From NCBI GenBank assembly GCA_965229885.1, contig CBDDJX010000003.1:1302001-1366000 (forward strand): 64,000 nt of DNA, read 5' to 3'. The position numbers and the translations under genes are program-made. Below the pieces are notes generated by a model. It saw nothing but the letters and a program-made list of their open reading frames with translations. It had not been told where the DNA came from and did not search any database. This stretch comes from DATLLJ01 sp965229885. Its GTDB lineage: Bacteria; Acidobacteriota; Vicinamibacteria; Vicinamibacterales; CAVVIG01. This document shows positions 24,624-33,861 of the stretch, in pieces (position 1 is the first letter of the stretch; the number at the start of each line of letters is the position of its first letter).

Positions 24624-25850
24624 ATGCAACCCACACGCGTCCTCGCCGGTCCTCTGAAGGTGCTACTGCCGGTCGCCGTCGTTGTCACCGCGGCCGGTGC
24701 GGCCTACACGATGTTCATCAACCGGCCCACGGTCGTGACGCAACCTCCGATCGTCGCGCCGCCCGGCGTGCGTGTCCACACGGTCTCGCTCGAACAGGTA
24801 CAGACCTCGGTGTTCAGCCAAGGCACGGTGCGGCCGCGCACCGAGAGCCAGATCGTGCCCGAGATCTCGGGCCGCGTGATATCGATCTCGCCGTCGTTCG
24901 CCGAGGGCGGCTTTTTCGAGGCGGGCGAGGTGCTCCTGTCGATCGACCCCTTCGACTATCAGCAGGCGGCCGTCGCCGCCCGCTCACAGCTGGCCCAGAC
25001 GCGGCTTCGTCTGGCGCAGGAGGAGGCCGAGTCGGAGGTCGCGCGGCGTGAGTGGCAAGATCTGGGACGGGGTGATCCGCGCGCGCTCACGTTGCGCGAG
25101 CCGCAGCTCGAGGATGCACGCGCCGCCGTGGCGGCCGCCGAGGCGAACCTCGAACGGGCGCAACGCGATCAGCAGCGCGCCGAGATCAGGGCGCCCTATG
25201 CCGGGCGCGTCCGCAAGAAGAGCGTAGACGTGGGTCAGTTCATCACGATCGGTAGTCCCGTCGCCACCATCTACGCGGTGGATGCGGCCGAGATCAGGCT
25301 GCCGCTGCCGGACGAGGAACTCGCCTACCTCGACCTGCAACTCGGCTATCGGCGCGCGCAGGATCGCAATGGCCCGCGCGTCGCGATCCGCACAACCTTC
25401 GCGGGGGCGACCCACGAGTGGCAGGGCCGGATCGTCAGAACGGAGAGCGAGCTCGACCCGGCCACACGCATGGTGAACGTCGTCGCAGAGGTGCAGAACC
25501 CCTATGACGCGGGCGCGCCGTCCCGGCCGCCGCTCGCCGTCGGCATGTTCGTGGAAGCCGAAATCGAAGGGCGCCACTTCGCCGATGTCGCGGTCGTCCC
25601 CCGCGCCGCGTTGCAGGGACGCGAACGGGTCATGGTGGTGGACGCCGACCACCGGCTGCGCTTCCGCGAGATCGAGGTACTGCGCACCACGACCGAGGCC
25701 CTCTACGTGCGTGCGGGTCTCGCGCCAGGCGAGCTGGTCGCGATCTCGGCGCTGGACGCGCCGGTCGACGGCATGCTCGTGCAGGTCGCTGACGACGGCG
25801 CGCACAACCCGACGGGCGAACGAGTGGGCTCGGCGAGCGAGCAGGAGTAG
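24624..25850 (+). CDS. RND efflux periplasmic adaptor (membrane fusion protein)
   Basis: A 408-aa adaptor. An N-terminal anchor helix (LKVLLPVAVVVTAAGAAYTM) leads into a lipoyl/hairpin domain (VPEISGRVISISPSFAEGGF and RAEIRAPYAGRVRKKSVDVG). A beta-barrel and a membrane-proximal domain follow (AVVPRAALQGRERVMVV). It bridges the inner-membrane RND pump and the outer-membrane channel. It sits between their genes with 8 and 4 bp spacing. Confidence 0.93.
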   Translation: MQPTRVLAGPLKVLLPVAVVVTAAGAAYTMFINRPTVVTQPPIVAPPGVRVHTVSLEQVQTSVFSQGTVRPRTESQIVPEISGRVISISPSFAEGGFFEAGEVLLSIDPFDYQQAAVAARSQLAQTRLRLAQEEAESEVARREWQDLGRGDPRALTLREPQLEDARAAVAAAEANLERAQRDQQRAEIRAPYAGRVRKKSVDVGQFITIGSPVATIYAVDAAEIRLPLPDEELAYLDLQLGYRRAQDRNGPRVAIRTTFAGATHEWQGRIVRTESELDPATRMVNVVAEVQNPYDAGAPSRPPLAVGMFVEAEIEGRHFADVAVVPRAALQGRERVMVVDADHRLRFREIEVLRTTTEALYVRAGLAPGELVAISALDAPVDGMLVQVADDGAHNPTGERVGSASEQE

Positions 25851-25854
25851 GCTC

Positions 25855-28800
25855 ATGAATCGGATGGTTGCGTGGTTCGCCGGCAACTCGGTCGCCGCCA
25901 ACTTGATGATGGCGTGCATCGTCGGCACCGGCATCCTGGCGCTCTTCAACGTCAAGGAGGAGGTCTTCCCCGAGCTCTCGCTCGACATGATCAACATCGA
26001 GGTGCCGTATCCAGGCGCCGCGCCCGAGGAGGTCGAGGACGCCATCGTCGTTCGTCTCGAGGAGGCGATTCAGGGCGTCGACGGCATCAAGCAGCTGACG
26101 TCGACGGCGTCGGAGGGGGCGGGGACGGTGCTCATCGAGCTCGAGCTCGGCGCCGACGCCCGCAGGGTCGTCGACGACGTCAAGAGCCGGGTGGACGCGA
26201 TCACGACCTTTCCAACCGAGACGGAGACGCCGATCGTCCGTGAGATGACGGCGCGCAACCAGGTCGTTGACATCGCGCTGTCCGGCCGTGCCGACGAAGT
26301 CGTACTCAAGGCGCTCGCCGAGCGGATTCGAAGCGGTCTGACCGCCATCCCCGAGATTTCCCAGGTCGACATCGTCAGCGCTCGGCCGTACGAGATCGCG
26401 GTCGAGGTCTCCGAGGCCGCGCTGCGCCGGTACGGGCTGACCTTCGACGACGTGGCGCGGGCGGTCAGGCGGTCGTCGCTGGATCTCCCCGGTGGCGTGG
26501 TTCGCAGCGAGAGCGGCGAGATCCTCCTGCGGACGATCGGACAGGCGTACCGCGGGGCGGAGTACGAGGACATCGTCCTGGTCACGAGGGCTGACGGCAC
26601 CCGGCTCCGTCTCGGCGACGTGGCCACGGTCGTGGACGGCTTCGCCGAAACCGACCAGTTCGCGCGCTTCGACATCGAGCCCACGGTCCTACTCTCGGTC
26701 TTCCGGACCGGCGACCAGAGCGCGCTCGACATCGGCCGGCTGGTCAATGACTTCGTCGAACGAACCCAGGCCACGTTGCCCGACGGGATCTCGATCACCG
26801 TCTGGCAGGACCAGGCGAAGTTGCTCAACGCGCGCCTGTCGTTGATGGTCCGAAACGGCCTGTCGGGCTTCGTCGTCGTCTTCATCCTGCTCGCGCTGTT
26901 TCTCGAGCTGCGCCTGGCATTCTGGGTCAGTCTCGGCATTCCGGTTTCGTTTCTCGGCGCCTTCATCCTGATGCCCGCGCTTGACGTGTCGATCAATGTC
27001 ATGTCGCTCTTCGCCTTCATCCTCGTCCTCGGGATCGTGGTCGATGACGCCATCATCGTCGCCGAGAACGTCCACACGCATCAGGAGGAGCACGGCGACG
27101 GTCTGCGGGGCGCCATCGAAGGGGCCCAGGAGATCGCGACGCCCGTTATCTTCGCCGTCCTGACGACCGTTGCGGCGTTCAGCCCGCTGATGTTCGTGCC
27201 GGGCATGATGGGGAAGATCTTCCGGGTCATCCCGCTGATCGTCATCCCGTGTCTGCTGTTCTCGCTGCTGGAGTCCCTGAACATCCTGCCCTCCCACCTG
27301 GCTCACCTGCCCAAGCGCGGCGCACCGGGGCCCTGGCGGCGGTTCCAGGGCCTCTTCGCCAACGGACTGAAGACGTTCGTGCAGAAGGTCTACCGCCCGA
27401 GCCTCGAATGGTGCCTGCAGGGGCGGTATCTGACGGCCGCGGTGGGCGCGGCCATCCTGATCGTGACCCTCGGCACGATGCTCGGCGGCTGGACGACCTT
27501 CCGTTTCTTCCCCTCGGTTGAAGCCGACTTCATGTCGGCGTCTGTGACGATGCCTCAGGGCACGCCGGTCGAGATGACCTCGGAAGCGGTGCAGAAACTC
27601 GAGGCGGGCGCCAATCGACTGCGGCGCGAGTTGCTCGATGAAACCGGCACGGACTACTTTCTGCACGTCTTCGCCTCGGTCGGCGATCAACCGATGGCAT
27701 CGCGGCGGGGGGGGCCCGCTCGTCTTCCCCTCCGAAACGCCTCGGCCGGCCATCTCGGCGAGGTGACCGTCGAGCTGGCGCCGGCCGAAACGCGCGGGTT
27801 CACGAGCGAGGCGCTGGGCCTCCGATGGCGTCAGCTGACCGGCCCCATCCCGGAGGCCGTCGATGTCGGCTTCAACGCTTCGATGATGACGCCGGGCGAG
27901 GACGTGGACGTGATGCTCGTCGGTGCGGATGTCGACCTGCTGCGCCTGGCAGCCGAGCAGGTGAAGGAGCACCTCCGGACCATCGGTGGCGTCTACGGCG
28001 TCACCGATTCGTTTCGCGAGGGCAAGCAGGAAGTGCGGATGGCCATCAAGCCCGCGGCCCAGTCGCTCGGCCTGGGCCTCGAGGACCTCGCGCGGCAGGT
28101 GCGACAGGCCTTCTACGGCGAAGAAGCGCAGCGCATTCAGCGGGGCCGGGACGACATCCGCGTCATGATCCGCTACCCGATCGACCAGCGTCGCTCGCTG
28201 GGCAACCTCGAGAACATGCGCATCCGCACGCCCGACGGCGGCGAAGTGCCCTTCAGCCAGGTCGCCGACGTCGTTCCGGGCCGTGGCTACGCGTCCATCA
28301 AGCGCGTGGACGGTAAGCGAGCCGTGAACGTGACGGCGTCGGTCGACGCCGGCATCACCACGGGGGGCACGGTGATCGCTGACCTCGAGAACCGGATCCT
28401 GCCTGAGGTGCTCGCGAACTACCCTGGGGTGTTCTACAGCTTCGAGGGGATGCAGGCGGAGCAGCAGGACGCCGTGGGCGGCCTCCAGTCGGGATTCGCG
28501 GTTGCGCTGCTGGCGATCTTCGCGCTCCTGGCCATTCCCCTCAAGTCATACCTCCAGCCGCTGATCATCATGAGCGCGATTCCGTTCGGTCTCGTGGGCG
28601 CGGTGTGGGGTCATATCGTGATGGGCCTCGACGTCACGTTGATGTCGATGTTCGGCCTGGTGGCGCTGGCGGGCGTTGTGGTGAACGACAGCCTCGTCAT
28701 GGTCGACTTCATCAACCGCAAGCGGCGCCTCCACGTCGACCTGAACGTGGCGGTGCGCGAAGCCGGCACGGCGCGGTTCCGTCCGGTCATCCTGACGTCG

Positions 28801-29019
28801 CTGACGACCTTCGGGGGTCTGCTGCCGCTCATGTTCGAGCGCAGCTTCGAGGCGTCGTTCCTGGTGCCGATGGCAGTGTCGCTCGCATTCGGCGTGGTGT
28901 TCGCCACCTTCATCACGCTCGTGCTGGTGCCGACGGCGTATCTGATCGTCGAAGACTTCGTCCGCGGTTCCCGGAGACTGCTCGGCCTGGGGCCGGTCGC
29001 GAAGGTATTGTCAACTTGA
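25855..29019 (+). CDS. RND-family inner-membrane efflux transporter
   Basis: A 1054-aa proton-driven pump of AcrB-like topology with 12 helices and two large periplasmic loops. The TM4 proton-relay pair is D397-D398 in GIVVDDAIIVAENV. The TM10 motif is VVVNDSLVMVDFINRKRR, without the AcrB-type Lys, so the relay differs from the classical HAE1 pumps. Start MNRMVAWFAGNS at 25855 follows the adaptor stop by 4 bp. The Gly/Arg patch RRGGPARLPLR near residue 620 is an unusual loop. Substrates cannot be inferred. An IS6 remnant begins 24 bp after the stop. Confidence 0.93.
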   Translation: MNRMVAWFAGNSVAANLMMACIVGTGILALFNVKEEVFPELSLDMINIEVPYPGAAPEEVEDAIVVRLEEAIQGVDGIKQLTSTASEGAGTVLIELELGADARRVVDDVKSRVDAITTFPTETETPIVREMTARNQVVDIALSGRADEVVLKALAERIRSGLTAIPEISQVDIVSARPYEIAVEVSEAALRRYGLTFDDVARAVRRSSLDLPGGVVRSESGEILLRTIGQAYRGAEYEDIVLVTRADGTRLRLGDVATVVDGFAETDQFARFDIEPTVLLSVFRTGDQSALDIGRLVNDFVERTQATLPDGISITVWQDQAKLLNARLSLMVRNGLSGFVVVFILLALFLELRLAFWVSLGIPVSFLGAFILMPALDVSINVMSLFAFILVLGIVVDDAIIVAENVHTHQEEHGDGLRGAIEGAQEIATPVIFAVLTTVAAFSPLMFVPGMMGKIFRVIPLIVIPCLLFSLLESLNILPSHLAHLPKRGAPGPWRRFQGLFANGLKTFVQKVYRPSLEWCLQGRYLTAAVGAAILIVTLGTMLGGWTTFRFFPSVEADFMSASVTMPQGTPVEMTSEAVQKLEAGANRLRRELLDETGTDYFLHVFASVGDQPMASRRGGPARLPLRNASAGHLGEVTVELAPAETRGFTSEALGLRWRQLTGPIPEAVDVGFNASMMTPGEDVDVMLVGADVDLLRLAAEQVKEHLRTIGGVYGVTDSFREGKQEVRMAIKPAAQSLGLGLEDLARQVRQAFYGEEAQRIQRGRDDIRVMIRYPIDQRRSLGNLENMRIRTPDGGEVPFSQVADVVPGRGYASIKRVDGKRAVNVTASVDAGITTGGTVIADLENRILPEVLANYPGVFYSFEGMQAEQQDAVGGLQSGFAVALLAIFALLAIPLKSYLQPLIIMSAIPFGLVGAVWGHIVMGLDVTLMSMFGLVALAGVVVNDSLVMVDFINRKRRLHVDLNVAVREAGTARFRPVILTSLTTFGGLLPLMFERSFEASFLVPMAVSLAFGVVFATFITLVLVPTAYLIVEDFVRGSRRLLGLGPVAKVLST

Positions 29020-29043
29020 AGCGGTCGGTGGCAATGTAGCGCC

Positions 29044-29413
29044 ATGACGAGCCAGCCGCCCAGCTATCGCGGATACCGATTTCCCCGTGCCATCATCAGT
29101 CACGCCGTCTGGCTCTACCATCGTTTTGGCCTGAGTTTTCGAGACGTCGAAGATCTCCTCGCAGAACGGGGTGTCACCGTGACGTATGAGGCGATTCGAC
29201 AGTGGTGTCTGACGTTCGGGCTCGCCCATGCGCGACGGTTGCGACGTCGCCGGGGCCGCCTGGGCGACACCTGGCACCTGGACGAGGTGTCCGTGAAGAT
29301 CCAAGGGCGGCAGCAGTATCTGTGGCGTGCCGTGGATGAGGACGGCGACGTCATCGACATCCTCGCGTAGTTGCGGCGCGATCGCCACGCCGCTGCGCGG
29401 TGTTTTCGCACAC
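29044..29413 (+). pseudogene. IS6-family transposase, truncated by IS3 copy 2
   Basis: From ATG 29044 a 108-codon frame encodes the IS6/IS26-type N-terminus (RGYRFPRAIISHAVWLYHRF, GLSFRDVEDLLAERG) and the first DDE Asp (GDTWHLDEVSVKIQG). It then meets TAG 29368-29370 where the family continues (ILxQxRRD). The same frame goes on as LRRDRHAAARCF until the IS3 end at 29414. The second half, with the other catalytic residues, is absent from the window. Confidence 0.8.
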
Positions 29414-30722
29414 TGAATCGTACCGGGAATCCCGGAGGGCGAGTTAGTTGAGTCAGGCCACCTTAACCTGCTCATAGTAGTGCGCGTCGAATGCCGCAGG
29501 CGGCACGTAGCCGATGGGCTCGAGCAACCGGCGGTTGTTGAACCAATCCACCCACGCCAGCGTCGCGAATTCCACCTGCGCCAGATGCGGCCACGGACCT
29601 TGCCGTCGAATCACCTCCGTCTTGAGGAGCCCAATCACCGACTCGGCGAGGGCATTGTCATAGGAGTCGCCTCGGCTGCCGACCGACGGCGCGATGCCGG
29701 CGTCGGCGAGCCGGTCGGTGTACCGCATCGACAGATACTGCGTACCCCGGTCGCTGTGATGCACCAGACCGCTGACGCGATCCGCGCCACGTTCGCACAC
29801 CGCTTATTCGAGCGCATCGAGCACGAAGTCCGTCCGCAGCGACGCCGACACGCGCCCGCCGACGATGCGCCGCGAGAAGACAGCGATCACGAACGCGACA
29901 TACACGAAGCCTTTCCACGTGGCGACGTAGGGGAAGTCGGAGACCCAGAGGCTGGTTGGGCCGCGGCGCGGTGAACTGGCGGTCGACCAAAGCCGGGGGA
30001 CGCACGCCGGCGGTCGCAGCGGCGGGCGTCGTGACCCATGCGCGGCCGCGGACCGCGCCGGCCAAGCCCATCGCCCCCATCAGCCGCTCGACCGTACAGC
30101 GCGCGACGTCGACGTCTTCGCGGCCGAGCTGCTGCCAGACCTTCCGCGGTCCGTATGCCTGCCAATTCGCGTCCCAGACCCGCTGGATGGCGATCCGCAA
30201 GTCGTCGTCGCGCTTGGCGCGCGCCGGCCGCGGCGGCGGGTTCACCTGCCGGGCGTGGTGCAGAAAATACGTCGAGGGGGCGATCGGCAACACCGCGCAG
30301 ATCGGCTCAACCCCCTACGTGGCCCGGTGGTCATCCGCAAACTGGACCATTACTTCACTCGGCGGTCGCGCGCCGCCTGGGCAAAATATGCGGAGGCCTT
30401 CCGCAAGATCTCATTCGCGCGTCTCAATTCGCGATTGTCGCGTTCCCGTTCCTTCAGGCGCTGGCGCTCGTCGGTCGTCAGGCCACCCCGCCGGCCCGTA
30501 TCGCGTTCGGCCTGGCGCACCCAATTCCGCAGCGTCTCACCGGTGCAGCCGAACTTGCTCGCGATCGCCGTGATCGCGGCCCACTGCGACGGATGCTCGG
30601 GACCATGCGCGCGGACCATCCGAATGGCCCGCTCTCGTAACCTCAGCTGAATACTTCCTCGGTCGTGCCATGGGCTCCATCCTCTCAAGCAATGAGCCCT
30701 CCGACGAACCCGGTACGATTCA
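29414..30722 (-). mobile_element. IS3-family insertion sequence, copy 2 (inverted, inactivated)
   Basis: A 1309-bp near-copy of 19154-20460 in reverse orientation with the same terminal repeats. It is two bases longer, explained by one extra T in orfA (gaggttacgag) and one extra C in orfB (accagcctctggg). The left flank is the IS6 remnant and the right flank is an SGNH-hydrolase remnant, so the insertion joined two unrelated sequences. Confidence 0.85.
29453..30671 (-). pseudogene. IS3-family OrfA/OrfB of copy 2, frameshifts and stops
   Basis: OrfA begins at ATG 30671, and a 1-nt insertion near 30637-30641 throws it out of frame after 'RPRKYSAE'. The rest (RERAIRMVRAHG onward) is readable in the next frame to 30350. 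OrfB keeps the two nonsense codons seen in copy 1 (TAG after DHRAT, TAA after DALE). It also has a 1-nt insertion that breaks the WVSDFPY motif (NQPLGLRLP). It is not functional. Confidence 0.85.
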
Positions 30723-30852
30723 GGGTTGTCGACCTGCCGCTGAAGGTGAGCGGCCGGCCGGACGTCGGCTGAATCGCCGCCTCCTTGTCGCGGAGTGCGA
30801 TGTGGGCCGCGCCAATGGTGAGCGCTTCGGTTTCGCATGCGTTGCTGAGCAC
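30723..30852 (-). pseudogene. SGNH/GDSL hydrolase fragment cut by IS3 copy 2
   Basis: The minus strand reads LSNACETEALTIGAAHIALR then DKEAAIQPTSGRPLTFSGRS up to the IS end. This matches the N-terminal carbohydrate-esterase-like part of SGNH hydrolases (LSNxxGTxPLTIGAAHIALRD...LTFxG). The catalytic GDS block and the rest are missing, and no start is visible upstream. Confidence 0.5.
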
Positions 30853-30915
30853 AGCGTGCCTTCGACCCGCCGATGCCGCCGGCGTCGGCGGCTAGTTGGT
30901 GGTGATGTCAGGCGC

Positions 30916-32025
30916 TCAGCGAAACGCGCTGGTGAGCAGCAGCATCGCAGCGACAGCGCCTGCGGCCTGCCACCAGAGCTCCGTGCCATCCTTGACGACG
31001 AACGTGCCGAGGCACAAGCAGACGGCCGCGGCGAAGAGGAACTGCCAGTAGAGCTCCTCAATGCTCTCTTCGGCCTTGGCCTCCATAGCGGTCACAGCGC
31101 GGCGCTTGATGCCCGCGACGATCCGGAACGCGATGTCGCGATCCGACTCGCGGCCGATTTCGAAGTACTCGCCACCTCCCGCGGTGGCGATCTGTCTCAG
31201 TGACGGGCGATCGAGCACGGCGCGAACCGTCGACGGCGGCGTGGAGCCGTCGGCGCGCGGCGGCTCAGGAATCATGCCGCCTGCTCCCGTCCCAATACCG
31301 ACGACGTTGACGGGAATCCGCCGGTCGCGCGCCATGCGGACGGCGACTGCGACGTCACCGCTCCATGCCTGGCCGTCCGTGACGATGACAAAGCCCTTCG
31401 GGTTCTTGCTCTTGCCGAAGAGCTCTTTATCCTTTTCGACCATCTTCAGACCCCAATCGAGCCCGGTCTCGATGTTGGTATCCCACGTAGGTGTGTCTTC
31501 GAGCCGGAACGGCGAGTGTCCGCCGAGATGTTCGAGGAAGAAGAAGAAGGCGTTGGGATCTTTCGTGAGCCGCACTTGCGGGGCGGCTCTCTGCGCGAAC
31601 AGCGCCAGCGCCACGCGATCGCCCTTCCAGCTCAGCGAATCGCCGAACGCGCGGAGAAACTGCATCGATCGGCGCCACCGATCCGGATTCACGTCTTTGA
31701 CGTACATCGACGCGGACCCGTCCTGCAGGATCACGATATCTGCGCCGGCCTTCCGCACAATGGTGACGCGAGCCTGCGGCCGCGCGAGCGCGACGATACA
31801 GAAGCTCGTCGCCAGAATCAGGCTGAGCCAGAACGCCAGGTCGCCAGTTAGGGTGAACCGCTCACGCACCGGCAGCACGCGATCGCGTAACGACCGTCGT
31901 GTGTCCTGACGACGACGAAGCAGCTGCCAGATCCAGAGCATCAACAGCGCGCCAGGCGCCAGCAACAGCCACAAGTACAGCGACTCGCCGAAGGTCAGCG
32001 TGCTGAAGTCAATCCGAGTGACCAC
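30916..32025 (-). CDS. VWA-domain membrane protein (BatB-like)
   Basis: A 369-aa protein with two N-terminal helices (LYLWLLLAPGALLMLWIWQL and FWLSLILATSFCIVALA). A von Willebrand A domain has its MIDAS motif DGSAS (ILQDGSASMYV) and the later TDG (FVIVTDGQAW). A C-terminal helix pair follows. Bat-type VWA proteins work with a MoxR ATPase in envelope stress or protein maturation. It is the last gene of the six-gene moxR operon, 3 bp after the preceding gene. Confidence 0.85.
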   Translation of the reverse strand: MVTRIDFSTLTFGESLYLWLLLAPGALLMLWIWQLLRRRQDTRRSLRDRVLPVRERFTLTGDLAFWLSLILATSFCIVALARPQARVTIVRKAGADIVILQDGSASMYVKDVNPDRWRRSMQFLRAFGDSLSWKGDRVALALFAQRAAPQVRLTKDPNAFFFFLEHLGGHSPFRLEDTPTWDTNIETGLDWGLKMVEKDKELFGKSKNPKGFVIVTDGQAWSGDVAVAVRMARDRRIPVNVVGIGTGAGGMIPEPPRADGSTPPSTVRAVLDRPSLRQIATAGGGEYFEIGRESDRDIAFRIVAGIKRRAVTAMEAKAEESIEELYWQFLFAAAVCLCLGTFVVKDGTELWWQAAGAVAAMLLLTSAFR

Positions 32026-32028
32026 CGA

Positions 32029-32712
32029 TCATCCTTTGCGCCTGGCGGGTGCCACCTTGCCGGCCTCGCCTTGATTCTTGCGCTCGTCAGATTCGAGCGG
32101 AACGTAGATCTTGAACTCGCGTTCGCTCTGATCGGCCGGCTGCGCGCCGGAGGTGCCATCGGGGCTCTTCTCTTCCGTTTTCGCTGGCTTGAAAGCTCCT
32201 TTGTCGAGTGCGTCGCGCAGCCGGACGAGATATTCGTAGTTATACGCGGCCTCTTCCCGTTGCGCGGAATTCTTGAGCACAGTCAGGTAGCCGTTGATGC
32301 CGGTCTCGAGGGCCATCATGAGACTCTCGCGATTGGTAGCCTGCGCCTGTCCCATCCGGTAGAGGGCATCGGCCACAACGAGCTGCAAATCGACATTGTC
32401 GCTGGCGACGGAGCCGACCGGATCGGGCTGCTGCGGCACGATCCCCCGGTACTGTCGTTGCCAGTACTTCGACGCGGCCTTGCGCGCACGGACGTCGTTC
32501 ACCGGCCCGTTGCCGACCCACGGAAGGTGGCTCGCGTACTCGAGATAGCGCTCGGCCGTGTCGTACGTGGCTTCAGGCTCGGCGTAGTTCATCGTCGCAA
32601 TCTCTTCCTGCGCCCGGGCCAGATCGCGGTCGAGCAGGCCAATCGTCAGACAACCGACGCCGAGGAGCACTGCTGCCGCCGCCGCCACGAGATAACCGGT
32701 AGTGTTCTTCAT
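32029..32712 (-). CDS. membrane-anchored protein in the moxR/VWA operon (BatC-like position)
   Basis: A 227-aa protein with an N-terminal anchor (TGYLVAAAAAVLLGVGCLTI) and a periplasmic helical region (ATYDTAERYLEYASHLPWVG, LQLVVADALYRMGQAQATN) that looks like degenerate TPR packing. A charged Lys/Glu-rich tail follows. The ATG at 32712 is supported by GGAGG six nt upstream. It occupies the place of the TPR protein BatC between two VWA genes, and its role is inferred only from context. Confidence 0.65.
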   Translation of the reverse strand: MKNTTGYLVAAAAAVLLGVGCLTIGLLDRDLARAQEEIATMNYAEPEATYDTAERYLEYASHLPWVGNGPVNDVRARKAASKYWQRQYRGIVPQQPDPVGSVASDNVDLQLVVADALYRMGQAQATNRESLMMALETGINGYLTVLKNSAQREEAAYNYEYLVRLRDALDKGAFKPAKTEEKSPDGTSGAQPADQSEREFKIYVPLESDERKNQGEAGKVAPARRKG

Positions 32713-32763
32713 CGACAACCTCCGATCCGGCTAGGCCGGATGCCACCCACGATCACGGACGTC

Positions 32764-33861
32764 CTAGGGGAACGTCCGGAATGATCTGAATCCGAGCTTC
32801 ATCACGCCTGCACAGAGCCACAACGCGACCGCGACGAGGGCATATCCGTCGAAGCGCGGGCGCTCCGCCGTGTACTCGCGCACGTCGATCCGCCCCGCCG
32901 ACAACTTGTCGATTTCCGCCTCCGCGCGCAGGATCGCTTCCTCGCTGTCCGCCGCATAGAAGCGTCCGCCTGTTTGCTCGACGACCGATCTCCACAGCGC
33001 ATCCGTCTTGACTTGACCTTCCTTCAGATTGAATCCGGTCCGAATCATGTAGAGCGGAATCTTGTACTTCCGCATCTCGCCCAAAATGTCGTCGACCGAC
33101 TCCCCCCTGAGGTTCTCTTCATCGTCCTGCCCGTCCGTGAACATCAACATCAGGTTGCCGGAGGCGTTCAGGAAGGCGAAGGACTTGAACAGATTGGCTG
33201 CCTCGCTCACGCCTCGCATGATCGTCGTACCGGAGTCGGTGAAGTTGCCCCACTCTCGCGGATCGCTGATGAGGCTGATGCTCAGGAGGATGTTCTCGTA
33301 GTCCGTGGTGAACGGCGTGACGACGTATGCTTCATTGCCGAACTGGATGAGCGCGATTAGATCGTGGTAGCGGCCGTTCCTCCGCAGCTGCATGAAATGC
33401 TCCGCGGCGGCGACGGCCGTGTAAAACGTCCGGTTCTCTGACGCTTTCAGCGCCTTCGTTTCGAACTTCACCACCATGCTGGACGACCCGTCCACCATGA
33501 GGGCGATGCGGCGACCGGGGTACGACGTCTCTTCGCGAGTGAAGGCCGTGCGCGGATCCGCGAGCGCGATGGCGAAGAAGGGGACGCCGACCAGAAACAC
33601 CAGGAACGCCCCGTGACGGACGGCGGAGAACCGGGACCGGCGCATCACGGGCAGCACCGCCGGGAGCGCCAGGTGCGTGCGCCCCGGTTTGCGCGGCCCG
33701 AGATTGCGCGCCACGAGCATCAGCAGGCAGATGGCCACGAGAACGGCGAGCACGAGGCCCGCCGTCCACGCGGCGTCGAAATGGAGGTCGCCCCAGCGCA
33801 GCCCGAACCAGTCGGCCACCGTTTCCCGGACCACGTTCAGAATGTCTCTCAGCGGGACCAC
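32764..33861 (-). CDS. VWA-domain membrane protein (BatA-like)
   Basis: A 365-aa protein with helices near residues 30-50 (AGLVLAVLVAICLLMLVA) and 80-100. The VWA domain has MIDAS DGSSS (IALMVDGSSSMVV), a conserved Thr region (GTTIMRGVSEA) and TDG (MLMFTDGQDDEENL). A C-terminal helix follows. The start is GTG 33861 (VPLRDILNVV) with GGAG upstream, overlapping the preceding gene by 13 bp. It is paired with the second VWA gene downstream. Confidence 0.85.
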   Translation of the reverse strand: MVPLRDILNVVRETVADWFGLRWGDLHFDAAWTAGLVLAVLVAICLLMLVARNLGPRKPGRTHLALPAVLPVMRRSRFSAVRHGAFLVFLVGVPFFAIALADPRTAFTREETSYPGRRIALMVDGSSSMVVKFETKALKASENRTFYTAVAAAEHFMQLRRNGRYHDLIALIQFGNEAYVVTPFTTDYENILLSISLISDPREWGNFTDSGTTIMRGVSEAANLFKSFAFLNASGNLMLMFTDGQDDEENLRGESVDDILGEMRKYKIPLYMIRTGFNLKEGQVKTDALWRSVVEQTGGRFYAADSEEAILRAEAEIDKLSAGRIDVREYTAERPRFDGYALVAVALWLCAGVMKLGFRSFRTFP

